Shown piece by piece: positions 53,322 through 61,863 of a stretch of 64,000 nt of DNA. Source of the stretch: DATFVA01 sp963745945 (lineage in GTDB: Bacteria; Bacteroidota; Ignavibacteria; Ignavibacteriales; Ignavibacteriaceae); assembly GCA_963745945.1 (NCBI GenBank), contig CAVUZG010000007.1:434001-498000 (forward strand). The letters are read 5' to 3'. The notes below the pieces were generated by a model that made no database searches, was not told the DNA's origin, and saw only the letters and a program-made list of their open reading frames with translations. The first letter of the stretch is position 1; every line of letters begins with the position of its first letter. The translations under genes were made by a program, and so were the position numbers.

Positions 53322-54896
53322 TTAAAATCTGGTGAACATTTTAAATTCTATCCCACTAAATTCAGGTTCATATCTGCAAACACCTCCAATACAAATATTT
53401 CCTGCCTGCCTGGTCCCAAATAGTAAACTAACATCCGTATGATCTCCGATTTTATACCCGAACTGGATGAAACTCCAGAACTTTCTTAGCTTCCTTCCTG
53501 CTTCGGGTTCTTTGGTTTGTAGTTCACTTACAATACTAACACTGAAGTTCGGTGACCGCAAATATTCAAGAGTCATAGCATCATCATAATACTGTTCGTT
53601 AGTTGAGTTTACTGTAGTCTGCTGATGCTCAAGAGCAAGTTTAATTGTATTGATTTCATCAAAATAAAATCTGTTCTCCAGAATCGGGGTTACATTCTTT
53701 GTATCAGTATCTCTTTCTTCATTATATCCAAAAGCAGCAATGGTTGTCCAGTTATCATCCCAGTCTTGATGAGCCTGTGCATAAACTTCGCGTAATTGAA
53801 CTCTTGAGGCTGAATTATCATACAATGTTCTTTTGTAGTATGATTCTGCTGATAATGTTTTTGTTTCCCCGTAATTGGCGCTAAAATAAGTTTCATCGCT
53901 GAGATTATAATTCACTTCTATCTGATATCCCTTCTCATCAGACTGGTTTAACGCTGATGGATGGCGATTTAGTAATACATAAGTATACTCTTTCCTTACA
54001 GAAGGAGGAGTATTATATATGACGGTGCCGTCCTCTGAGGTAAATGTGAAATTATCATAGTACTTATATTCACCAGTAATTGCGAAAGCATCATAATAAA
54101 AGTTCAGACTTCCGTAAGCTGCCTGCCCTATCTTCCAATCATTCTTTTTATATGGATAATAAACAACCTTTGAAGTATCAGGATTCAGTAATGAATTTCG
54201 CACGTCCCTGTTCTGTTTAAATCCATACTCACCGTAAAAATCAAAATTCCAGATGCTGGGCATAATTCTGAATGATGTTAGCATTGTTCTCGCGGCATTT
54301 TCAGTTTCCGGTAAATTAGAAGCATATGTTGCCCCCAGTTTTAATTGCCTAATCACTTTATACTCAAGATCGGCTGCGTGAAGAATATCTTTTCTTTCGT
54401 TATTCGCATTTGCAGCCATTCCTGTTAGGGCAGATAATGTAAACCCGGCGTACCTCGCCGACAGTTTTGCACCAATCAGATTATTATCTATCCTGATATT
54501 TCTTTCCTCATAACTTTTAAGTATCAGGCCTCTGCCAAAGAAGGCATAATAATTTCCAACAACCAGTTCACCGCCCTGCTTAGCATCGCCAATATCAACT
54601 TTTAAATATTTGTAGGCAATATCTGCATATCTAACTTTACCTCTGCTTATTGCCGGGCTCGGATCGTTGGGCTCATAAGTTTCAAATCTTATTCCGGCGC
54701 CAAAAATTCCTTTGTGATAATCCAGGTTTAACCAATCCTCAAATATTTCAAGATGTTTATTTATATCATTTGAATATTCCAGCTGGTTTGAAAAACCCAA
54801 TCCATCAGGAAGGAAATTATTCTCCTGGGCTTTAGTAATTGTTGCACAAATAAAAAGTATAATGGATGTAGAGATAAAAAGTAATTTTCTATTCAT
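53322..54896 (-). CDS. Outer membrane barrel protein, DUF6029-like
   Basis: A 524-residue protein with a signal peptide ending near ATITKAQ (about residue 24) and a long series of amphipathic strands with aromatic girdles, ending EFKMFTRF with the terminal Phe usual for outer membrane barrels. The N-terminal segment (LGFSNQLEYSNDINKHLEIFEDWLNLDY) followed by barrel strands resembles DUF6029 proteins of Bacteroidota. It follows the TlpA-like gene by about 30 bases on the same strand, so a role with the thioredoxin and Omp28 proteins upstream is possible. A porin-like function is the simplest reading. The ATG at 54896 fits the signal peptide; 54920 is an upstream alternative. Confidence 0.75.
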   Translation of the reverse strand: MNRKLLFISTSIILFICATITKAQENNFLPDGLGFSNQLEYSNDINKHLEIFEDWLNLDYHKGIFGAGIRFETYEPNDPSPAISRGKVRYADIAYKYLKVDIGDAKQGGELVVGNYYAFFGRGLILKSYEERNIRIDNNLIGAKLSARYAGFTLSALTGMAANANNERKDILHAADLEYKVIRQLKLGATYASNLPETENAARTMLTSFRIMPSIWNFDFYGEYGFKQNRDVRNSLLNPDTSKVVYYPYKKNDWKIGQAAYGSLNFYYDAFAITGEYKYYDNFTFTSEDGTVIYNTPPSVRKEYTYVLLNRHPSALNQSDEKGYQIEVNYNLSDETYFSANYGETKTLSAESYYKRTLYDNSASRVQLREVYAQAHQDWDDNWTTIAAFGYNEERDTDTKNVTPILENRFYFDEINTIKLALEHQQTTVNSTNEQYYDDAMTLEYLRSPNFSVSIVSELQTKEPEAGRKLRKFWSFIQFGYKIGDHTDVSLLFGTRQAGNICIGGVCRYEPEFSGIEFKMFTRF

Positions 54897-54928
54897 TATA
54901 AATGTCCGGTAGTTGAACAAAGACAGGT

Positions 54929-55438
54929 TTATTTATTAAAAAGCTCATCAAGTTTATTTTTCATTTTAAGCTCATCCCCTTTCATATATCCAAGATGTGT
55001 ATAAACTATTTTACCAGATTTATCAAGCAGAACTGAGTAAGGAACGTTTTGTGCATAATATTTACGGGCAACTTCCGAGTTGGTATCTAACAAAACCATA
55101 AAAGGATATCTTTTGGATTTTACAAATGGTTTAACTTTAGCAACACTTCTCTCATCGTCAATCGAAATAGCCAGCACTTTAAAACCCTTATCTTTATAAT
55201 CTTCATAAAGGTCTTTGTATTTGGTCATCTCTTCAACACAAGGTTTACACCAGGTAGCCCAGAAGCTCAATAGTACAGGGCCTGAACCAATTTCATCATT
55301 TAAAGCTATATAGTCACCGTCTATATTTTCCAGTTTAAACTCAGGGGCCTTTCTTCCTGCCAGCTGCTCTTCTTTTTCCTGAGCCGATATATTCACAATG
55401 AAAAGCAATAGTAATGATAAGAATATTAACTTCATCAT
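54929..55438 (-). CDS. TlpA-family periplasmic thioredoxin
   Basis: A 169-residue protein: signal peptide to about residue 19 (LLLLFIVNISAQ), then an AhpC/TSA-Redoxin fold with the active site WATWCKPCVEE (C64 and C67) and the cis-proline loop NVPYSVLLDKSG near residue 139. Members reduce disulfides or drive cytochrome or surface-protein maturation outside the cytoplasm. GGAGA upstream of the ATG at 55438 supports that start over 55456. It lies between a T9SS cargo gene and a barrel gene, in a run that includes two Omp28 proteins with CxxC motifs; together they suggest an envelope thiol-handling function. Confidence 0.9.
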   Translation of the reverse strand: MMKLIFLSLLLLFIVNISAQEKEEQLAGRKAPEFKLENIDGDYIALNDEIGSGPVLLSFWATWCKPCVEEMTKYKDLYEDYKDKGFKVLAISIDDERSVAKVKPFVKSKRYPFMVLLDTNSEVARKYYAQNVPYSVLLDKSGKIVYTHLGYMKGDELKMKNKLDELFNK

Positions 55439-55477
55439 ACAGTTCTCCAGATTCAATATTATTTAAGCAAATAAATA

Positions 55478-55501
55478 ATCCGGAAAAATGATTTTCCGGA
55501 T
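55478..55501 (-). terminator. Perfect 10-bp hairpin between the T9SS cargo and TlpA genes
   Basis: ATCCGGAAAA (55478-55487) pairs exactly with TTTTCCGGAT (55492-55501) around a 4-base loop. The T content after it on the minus strand is modest, so it may be a partial terminator or an RNA-stabilising structure inside the run of genes. Confidence 0.6.
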
Positions 55502-55514
55502 ATCATAAAATTTT

Positions 55515-56243
55515 CTATTTAATTAAAATCATTTTTCTAACAGAGGTAAAATTGCCGGCACTTATTTTATAAAAATAAATACCCGAAGATAATTTCTCTG
55601 CATTAAAACTTACTCTGTAAGAGCCCGGTTCTTTTTCTCCATTCACTAACGTAGCTATCTCTTTACCGGTTATATTGTAAATCTTCAGACTAACATTTGC
55701 TCTCTTTGCAATATTATATGAAATTGTTGTGGATGGATTAAATGGATTAGGATAATTCTGCAATAATTTAAACTCTTTTAATGAATTAGTTTGGTCATCA
55801 ATTGCATTTGGTTCTGTTGACGCTGTTAAATTCATAATTGTTCTATTATTAGGATTATGCGTTGTCCCAATTTGTATCTGTACCTGTCCGGTTCCTGCTA
55901 CTGACTGATCTGGTAAAAAGTGAACTGATATTTCAACTGTATCACCTGGGTGAAAAGCTTCAGTAGTAACAACGCTATCAACATTCGGGGGATAGCAATT
56001 TACATCAAAACAAAGCTCGGATAACCAGTTGGCAGGAAGTGATTCTTCAGTTCTAACTAAAAATACAGTCTGATCCACTGCAGAAATGTTTACCACATGA
56101 GCGTAAATAACCAATTCAGTAACTCCGGGTGTCCCGTATATAACACTATCACCTCTTATCACTTCTATATCCTGTGCATTCACAGAAAAAACCGGTAACA
56201 GTATTCCTAAAAAAAACAAAACACTTAAAATTTTTAGATTCAT
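55515..56243 (-). CDS. Small T9SS-secreted protein with an Ig-like domain
   Basis: A 242-residue secreted protein. The signal peptide ends near FSVNAQ (residue 24). An Ig-like domain of about 125 residues follows, with two cysteines (ELCFDVNCYPP) and GDTVEISVHFLPDQSVAGTG. The last 85 residues are a complete T9SS type A sorting domain (QNYPNPFNPSTTI, then GIYFYKISAGNF and terminal MILIK), so it should be exported through the type IX system and anchored or released at the surface. No enzyme motif was recognised. A hairpin separates it from the TlpA gene downstream. Confidence 0.85.
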   Translation of the reverse strand: MNLKILSVLFFLGILLPVFSVNAQDIEVIRGDSVIYGTPGVTELVIYAHVVNISAVDQTVFLVRTEESLPANWLSELCFDVNCYPPNVDSVVTTEAFHPGDTVEISVHFLPDQSVAGTGQVQIQIGTTHNPNNRTIMNLTASTEPNAIDDQTNSLKEFKLLQNYPNPFNPSTTISYNIAKRANVSLKIYNITGKEIATLVNGEKEPGSYRVSFNAEKLSSGIYFYKISAGNFTSVRKMILIK

Positions 56244-56281
56244 ACGTTTGCCTTTAGCTTTATTATAATTTTACGTTTTAT

Positions 56282-56305
56282 AAAAAAGGGGCGCCTTAGC
56301 GCCCC
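56282..56305 (-). terminator. Rho-independent terminator of the T9SS Omp28 gene
   Basis: On the minus strand GGGGCGC (56305-56299) pairs with GCGCCCC (56294-56288) around a 4-base loop, followed by TTTTTT. This GC-rich stem directly after the stop codon is one of the clearest terminators in the window. Confidence 0.9.
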
Positions 56306-56312
56306 AAATTAT

Positions 56313-58397
56313 TTATTTTAATATACTCATTTTTTTAACTGAAACGAAGTCTTTGGCTGTCATTCTGTACATATAGACTCCTGAAGCAAGGTTTTTTGCA
56401 TTTAACTTTATTTCATAAGAACCAATGTTCTTAACTTCATTTACCAGGGTAGAAACTTCTTTTCCGGTAATATCATACAATTTAATTGTTACCGGACCAT
56501 TTTGCGGAATAGTATATTTAATTGTAGTCGTCGGGTTAAACGGATTTGGGAAATTTTGGCTTAGACTAAAGTGAACGGGCACATCAAATTTTACAGTTAA
56601 AATTTTACTATAGCTGCACTGTCCATTTAAATCAACCTGTTTCAGCCTGTAATAGAGAAGTCCATTAATATTATTATCTAATTTATCAGTAAAAGAATAA
56701 CTATGTGTTTCAGTAGAAGTACCGTGACCATTTACAAATCCTACATTAGAAAAAATATTTCCATCATATGATCTTTCTACTTCGAAACCATGATTATTTA
56801 TTTCACTGGCAGTATTCCATAGAAGTACAACACCATCGCCTGAGGTTGTTGATGTAAAAGAAGTCATTTCTACAGGTAGTGGATTAAGATTTGTAAGTGT
56901 AAGTTTTGTCCCCTGTAAAATTTCTTTATCATCGTTATTCTGAATGAACGCTACCAGTTCACAGTTGTCACCTACCCAGCTGGGATCCATTGTGAAATTC
57001 AGATTAATATCCTGAACATCACCTGAACTGAAATCTAACAGAGTTCCATTTTGATCAGGAGACATTGTTCTGCTGACAAAATTAACATGATCCTGACCCT
57101 GCCAGTTAACCATTATCTCAGATTCAGTAAGTGCAAGTTGGAGTACTATATTGTTAAAAGGAGGTGTTGAAGCGACTTTATGAACTCTTACTGTAAGATT
57201 GTAATCATTTCCTGAATGGTTTCCATAGATTTCTAAAGAATATGCAGAATTTACTGGAACACGACTTTCATAAATCGGCAGGTAATATTGATACATACTT
57301 AATGTATGATCGCCGCCTACAAACTGCTGCTGACCGTCAAAAACTGCGGTAGGATATCCGGTAATTCCATAATAATTATTACGTGCATCAGAGGCTGTGT
57401 ATGCATAAGGGTCCCCATTATGATTTTCAATTATTGCAACTGAACAACCATTAGAGATTAAATCATCAGCTCCTAAAGCTGCGCCGGGACAATACTGGCA
57501 CCATGTACCTGTTCCTATTTCAAGCAAAACCATATCTCTTTCAGTGGTATATGTGTTAAACCATTTTAACATTGTATCATTGGTTGGATCGAGATCTCCA
57601 ACAAGATTTGTAGTAACAGTTATTTCAAAAAGTTCATTGGCTGCAGCAGCTGTATAATCAGGGAACGAAACTGTTGCTTCTTCGTCAGCCGCAAGAGAAA
57701 CTGGTGAACAGGTTTGTTCATAAACAGTTGAACCGCCGATTTTAATGGTACATGTAGCATCGAAAGTTTCACTGTTGACAAGACCAAAATTCTTTATAAT
57801 TGCCTGGGGTGTAAATGTGGTTCCCGGTACATATTGATTATCAACTAATATATCTTTTACCATTGCATCGTGTGCAGGTGGAGAGAAAAGACTTATATCA
57901 TCAATATACCAGTAGTTCAGGTTATATGAATCACCGTTAAAGAACCAGCTTATCTGAAAATCAACAGCTCCAACATCACTATTATTTATTGTAACTACTT
58001 CTTGTGTAGCAGGAATACTAGCAGGAGGATTAACTTTTGACCATACTATGTTCCAGGCGCCACCACCTGATCTTGTTGCAACCCCAATAGTATAATTTCC
58101 CCCATAATGATCAAGCATATGATTAAATTTTACTTTTATAGCAGTAACACCAGTTAAATCAATTGCAGGTGAAATTAAATGTGTTTCACCAACAAATTGA
58201 GGAGACCAGTTTAAACGTGCCTCAGGAGCTGCACCCCCCGCATTATTTGAACTTGTTGCGCTCCAGTTTCCGGATTGAGCATCAATTGTCCATCCGGTAG
58301 GAGGAAAACCCCCAGAAAAATCTGTGGTTAAATAAGTTTGCGCAGATAGAATGACTGGAAAAAGCAGAAGCACAAGAAAGGTATAAATATATTTCAT
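56313..58397 (-). CDS. T9SS-secreted multidomain protein with an Omp28/thioredoxin domain
   Basis: A 694-residue surface protein. Domains in order: signal peptide (to about 19); an N-terminal jelly-roll resembling the choice-of-anchor J/MAM type (about 22-170, with NYWYIDDISLFSP at its end); a CARDB-like Ig domain (about 175-275); an Omp28 thioredoxin-like domain (about 285-500) with the active site GTGTWCQYCPGA near residues 296-307; a fibronectin-like segment starting PVEMTSF; and the T9SS sorting domain (QNFPNPFNPTTTI, terminal MSILK). The CxxC suggests a surface oxidoreductase or metal-binding role. It follows the Omp28 lipoprotein gene, and a strong terminator closes it. Confidence 0.9.
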   Translation of the reverse strand: MKYIYTFLVLLLFPVILSAQTYLTTDFSGGFPPTGWTIDAQSGNWSATSSNNAGGAAPEARLNWSPQFVGETHLISPAIDLTGVTAIKVKFNHMLDHYGGNYTIGVATRSGGGAWNIVWSKVNPPASIPATQEVVTINNSDVGAVDFQISWFFNGDSYNLNYWYIDDISLFSPPAHDAMVKDILVDNQYVPGTTFTPQAIIKNFGLVNSETFDATCTIKIGGSTVYEQTCSPVSLAADEEATVSFPDYTAAAANELFEITVTTNLVGDLDPTNDTMLKWFNTYTTERDMVLLEIGTGTWCQYCPGAALGADDLISNGCSVAIIENHNGDPYAYTASDARNNYYGITGYPTAVFDGQQQFVGGDHTLSMYQYYLPIYESRVPVNSAYSLEIYGNHSGNDYNLTVRVHKVASTPPFNNIVLQLALTESEIMVNWQGQDHVNFVSRTMSPDQNGTLLDFSSGDVQDINLNFTMDPSWVGDNCELVAFIQNNDDKEILQGTKLTLTNLNPLPVEMTSFTSTTSGDGVVLLWNTASEINNHGFEVERSYDGNIFSNVGFVNGHGTSTETHSYSFTDKLDNNINGLLYYRLKQVDLNGQCSYSKILTVKFDVPVHFSLSQNFPNPFNPTTTIKYTIPQNGPVTIKLYDITGKEVSTLVNEVKNIGSYEIKLNAKNLASGVYMYRMTAKDFVSVKKMSILK

Positions 58398-58427
58398 ATT
58401 CTCACCCTGATTATAGTTTATAGAACG

Positions 58428-58457
58428 CCGGATCTAAATTATTAAATATAGATCCGG
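58428..58457 (-). terminator. Hairpin between the two Omp28 genes
   Basis: CCGGATCTA (58428-58436) pairs exactly with TAGATCCGG (58449-58457) around a 12-base loop. No T run follows on the minus strand, so it may be a processing or stabilising structure. Confidence 0.45.
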
Positions 58458-58480
58458 TTTGATTAGTATTAAAGACTTTT

Positions 58481-59314
58481 CTAGTAATCGGCTCCCGCCT
58501 GCAGAATTTCCTTCGTTTGAAGATTCTGAATAAAAACCACAACATGTAAATTCTCCGGATTCCAATTGGAAAAAAGATCAGTATCCCAGTTAAGAGTAAT
58601 GGGTTGTGATAAATTGACAAGCCCGGCAACGGGTATACCATTATCACTAGGAAGTATTTTTCTTAAAACATTATAAAATATTTTTTCACCATTTGATCCG
58701 GGTGCCTCATCAAATTCAATATCACTTTCGGTAACTATAGTGTTTATAACAAGATCACTCAAAGAAACTCCGTTCAGATTTCCTGCCTGAACATCCAGGT
58801 TTACAAAGTAACTGCTATCGTGGTAACTTGCAGTAACTACTATATTGAATGGAGCTGTTTCGGTTAATCTCTGATCAATTTTTTCTTTTAATGTAACTGA
58901 ATCCGTACCTGTAGTTTGTCTTAATATTCCATCAACCATTATGGTGGGTGCATTAGTTACATTATAAAAATTAATCCGGTCATCACATATGGTTTTGTTG
59001 GCAAGATAAAATGGATCAGCAGGTGAAGGCCAGTAAATCGGGAATTTTACTACGGCAATTTTTCCTTTATAAGTACCACTAAGAAATGACTCAATTATCT
59101 GGTTCGAGGTTACACAGGGGACGCAGCTGACGTTTGCAAAATCTTCAAGCAAAACAATTTTATTAGTAGAGGTTGCAGATTGTGAAAAATTCAAATTTGC
59201 AGTTACTAAAATTTTCCCGGTAGGATATGAAATGCTTTCCGGAGAAGTGGGCGGATTAGTTTTACAACTATAAAAGACCAACCCCATCATCAATAATAAA
59301 AATATTCTTTTCAT
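58481..59314 (-). CDS. Omp28-related outer membrane lipoprotein
   Basis: A 277-residue lipoprotein: lipobox LVFYSC with Cys at 17, then an Omp28-type thioredoxin fold with ANVSCVPCVTSN (C64 and C67), the APTIMVDG cis-proline segment near 128, and a C-terminal beta domain ending VVVFIQNLQTKEILQAGADY, which is characteristic of the Omp28 family. The same end motif (VAFIQNNDDKEILQG) occurs inside the T9SS protein encoded downstream, so the two are homologous: one is lipid-anchored and the other T9SS-secreted. It is the first structural gene after the TrmB-type regulator. Confidence 0.88.
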   Translation of the reverse strand: MKRIFLLLMMGLVFYSCKTNPPTSPESISYPTGKILVTANLNFSQSATSTNKIVLLEDFANVSCVPCVTSNQIIESFLSGTYKGKIAVVKFPIYWPSPADPFYLANKTICDDRINFYNVTNAPTIMVDGILRQTTGTDSVTLKEKIDQRLTETAPFNIVVTASYHDSSYFVNLDVQAGNLNGVSLSDLVINTIVTESDIEFDEAPGSNGEKIFYNVLRKILPSDNGIPVAGLVNLSQPITLNWDTDLFSNWNPENLHVVVFIQNLQTKEILQAGADY

Positions 59315-59417
59315 TTCGCAGCAATTCCTGTATTGATATTAGAACTTCCCCTGTCAATTAAAATATTAATTATTTCTCTGCTTATTTCGCAATGCACAAA
59401 CGAATATCTGAAAATAT

Positions 59418-60281
59418 TCAGCTCATCTTAACATCAAGATTTTTTTCACTCATATATGATTTTTCAATTTCTGCAAAATCAACGCCGCTATTCCACATAT
59501 GATCAAATAATATTCTGCATGCTGAGGCAAGTTGTTTGTGCTCAATGTAAATCATTGTTAAATCATTTGATGTTTTGATCGGCTGCTCAAGAGGAAACAT
59601 GACTTTCTCATCATCAAAAATTAACATTTTGATTGGGAGACTATCTACAACTCTCGCTTTTTCACCATCCCGTACTGACATTTTTACAGAATCATAAAGC
59701 CATTCGATTTCTTCAAACTCTTTGAACTGGTATATGCCCTTCGAAGTACCTCCCCGTTTTAACAGTTTAGCCTCTTCATCCTCCTGCTCTTTCAATCTTT
59801 CAATATTGTCACTTGCATAAGGGCCCTTATTAAAAGTAAGCATTTCAATTTTAGTGCTGCTAACACTCTTAATATATCTTTTATGAATCTGAGTCTTTTC
59901 TTCCATCACATCAATAAAATCCAAAGGATTGATAATTGCTTTACTATTTTCGAAAATAGGAGTAAAAACTTCAGATAACCGATCAATAATTTCCCTCTTT
60001 TGCTTTAGCTCGTTTCTATAGTTTTCATATATTCTCTCCATTGCCAGCTTAGGTTCAATGGCCTGATACATTTTATTCTTACCAAGCTTTTTTTCAGTGA
60101 CGATATTCCGGCTAACCATCTTGTTCAGAACTTCATAAATTTTTGTCCTGGGAATATCAACTGCATTCTGTAACTCTGAGGCCGTGAACATCCGCCCGCT
60201 TAAGAGTGTCATATAGATTTTAGCTTCCCTTTCGGTGAGGCCAACTTCTACAAATTCCTGTAAATATTTTGAATTATTCAT
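59418..60281 (-). CDS. TrmB-family transcriptional regulator
   Basis: A 287-residue regulator. The N-terminal winged helix has the TrmB signature VEVGLTEREAKIYMTLLSG, then the recognition region ASELQNAVDIPRTKIYEVLNKMVSRN, ending near residue 75. A coiled coil (NELKQKREIIDRLSEVF) links it to a C-terminal phospholipase-D-like effector domain, but the sugar-binding extension of archaeal TrmB is not obvious. In archaea these proteins sense sugars or redox state; in bacteria most are uncharacterised. Its position at the head of the minus-strand surface cluster makes it the probable controller of at least the Omp28 genes. Confidence 0.9.
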   Translation of the reverse strand: MNNSKYLQEFVEVGLTEREAKIYMTLLSGRMFTASELQNAVDIPRTKIYEVLNKMVSRNIVTEKKLGKNKMYQAIEPKLAMERIYENYRNELKQKREIIDRLSEVFTPIFENSKAIINPLDFIDVMEEKTQIHKRYIKSVSSTKIEMLTFNKGPYASDNIERLKEQEDEEAKLLKRGGTSKGIYQFKEFEEIEWLYDSVKMSVRDGEKARVVDSLPIKMLIFDDEKVMFPLEQPIKTSNDLTMIYIEHKQLASACRILFDHMWNSGVDFAEIEKSYMSEKNLDVKMS

Positions 60282-60328
60282 AAAGTAATTTTATACTTTT
60301 ACCATTGAGGGGTATAATTATTTTTAAT

Positions 60329-60347
60329 TAACCCTTTAACGGGGTTA
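60329..60347 (-). promoter_or_regulatory. Inverted repeat upstream of the TrmB-type regulator
   Basis: TAACCC (60329-60334) and GGGTTA (60342-60347) surround a 7-base centre 48 bp upstream of the regulator start, where a self-regulatory operator would be expected. Binding is inference. Confidence 0.4.
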
Positions 60348-60349
60348 CA

Positions 60350-60734
60350 ACATAATAAAAAGCAAACATTGTGTCAAGAAGAATATCCAGGTTCTTTCCC
60401 GAACAACTTACCAGATGCCGAAATGTTTATTAGAGAACGTTAAAAGCATTTTAAATTCATATTGAAGAGCATTATTGAGAGGAGGCTTAGTGCAATTGGA
60501 AAGAGTTCTATCCTGTTCGACTTTTAGAGAATGTAAAAGGAAAAAAGCTGATATTTACATTAGTTATTATGATGAAGATTAATTAAATACGTTGGGGTGA
60601 ACAACTGATGAATGATTTCTCCTCTGACAGGATTTGTAACTTCCCTGTATGAAAATAGTAAGTATAATTAAAAGAGTAAAGAAGTATTTAATAGAATTGG
60701 TTTCGGTCTTTCGGCAATACAGCGAATAAAGAAA
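60350..60734. other. Intergenic stretch without a recognised gene
   Basis: About 385 bp between the regulator's upstream region and the end of the next minus-strand gene. It has only very short frames and no clear hairpin, repeat or RNA gene. It should contain part of the regulator's promoter. Confidence 0.5.
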
Positions 60735-61817
60735 TCAATTAAAAATATTTTCGATAAAATTCTCACTTTTTCTTACCTTGTTCCAGTATTTTGTGAACTC
60801 AGACTGTGGTACTAATGTAATGGGGCCTTCATATATTCCTCCATCTTTAAAACCATCATATACCCTGACGGCAATTAAATTATTCTCACCATAATTTAAG
60901 GCATCTTTATTTAGAAAATATCCTCTGAACTTCTGGTAATTATCTCCCAGGTTTGTGAGTTCATCCATTTTTCCGGTTGAGCCAACCAGTTTACCATTAA
61001 TATAAACCTCATCAAGGTCATCAATTTTCCCCAACATCAGCACCATCTTTTCATCTTTATACTTTTGGGGAATGAATACTGCTCTGCGGTACCATGCAAA
61101 ACCATCGTAATCAGGGAAGCCCTGATTTTCCCAGAAACCGGGTACTATAAGGTTTACCCAATTACTATCATTAAAATTACTCTCTTTCCAGTCAGGACTA
61201 TCGCCTGTATTAAACTTCCAGTATCCTACAAGATTGATTCCGTTTTCAAGAGAATAATCGGGTAAATATATACCTACAGCTCCCCTGAGAATTCCGCCTT
61301 CAAGTTCGTCATCGTATACACGTACTGCTATTGTATTTTTATCATTATAGTTTAAAAGCTGCATCGGGACTGGATATCTTCTGAAAACATCGTATGCAGA
61401 TCTATAATCCGGAGGAAATGAACCTGAATAACCGACTTTTTTGCCATTAATAAACACCTGGTCAACATCGTCAACATATCCAAGGAAAAGGTAAACCACA
61501 TCATTCTTATATTTTGCAGGGATAGTAAATGTATTCCTGTACCAGGCATAACCGTCGTAACCATGAAATCCCTGGTTTTCCCAAGAAGACGGCACCTGAA
61601 TTGTTTCCCAGTCTTCATCATTAAAAACAGGAGAAGCCCATTCGGAATTATCACCAACAGAAAATTTCCATTTGCCGGAAAGATTTACCAGCTGATTCCA
61701 TTCAGTTCCTACCGGCGGAGGTGGCGGCTGATTTCCTTCGGTCCAGCATCCGGTAAAGAGTACCATGATTGCAAACGGAACTATTGTTAATAATGTTTTT
61801 AATAATTTACTGTGCAT
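60735..61817 (-). CDS. Lipoprotein with two tandem GH2-type sugar-binding (jelly-roll) domains
   Basis: A 360-residue lipoprotein: lipobox MVLFTGC (Cys at 24), a Pro-rich linker (PPPPPVG), then two copies of a galactose-binding-like beta-jelly-roll of about 150 residues. Both copies share GxWKF, W..I/LxVP..WENQGF, YDGxAWYR, a KYK segment, then LG.VDDxDxVFINGKxVG and NxIAVRVYD. These are the features of the N-terminal domain of glycoside hydrolase family 2, but there is no catalytic barrel. It may bind sugars or cell-wall glycans at the surface. The ATG at 61817 places the signal properly; a TTG at 61838 is the alternative. Confidence 0.85.
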   Translation of the reverse strand: MHSKLLKTLLTIVPFAIMVLFTGCWTEGNQPPPPPVGTEWNQLVNLSGKWKFSVGDNSEWASPVFNDEDWETIQVPSSWENQGFHGYDGYAWYRNTFTIPAKYKNDVVYLFLGYVDDVDQVFINGKKVGYSGSFPPDYRSAYDVFRRYPVPMQLLNYNDKNTIAVRVYDDELEGGILRGAVGIYLPDYSLENGINLVGYWKFNTGDSPDWKESNFNDSNWVNLIVPGFWENQGFPDYDGFAWYRRAVFIPQKYKDEKMVLMLGKIDDLDEVYINGKLVGSTGKMDELTNLGDNYQKFRGYFLNKDALNYGENNLIAVRVYDGFKDGGIYEGPITLVPQSEFTKYWNKVRKSENFIENIFN

Positions 61818-61863
61818 ACGAATTTTTAATCGATTCAAAGATATAAGAATTTTTTATTATCCA

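Noticed and set aside
60350..60734. A degenerate gene in the gap before the TrmB-type regulator
   Set aside because: Only very short frames with no family resemblance were seen in any reading direction.
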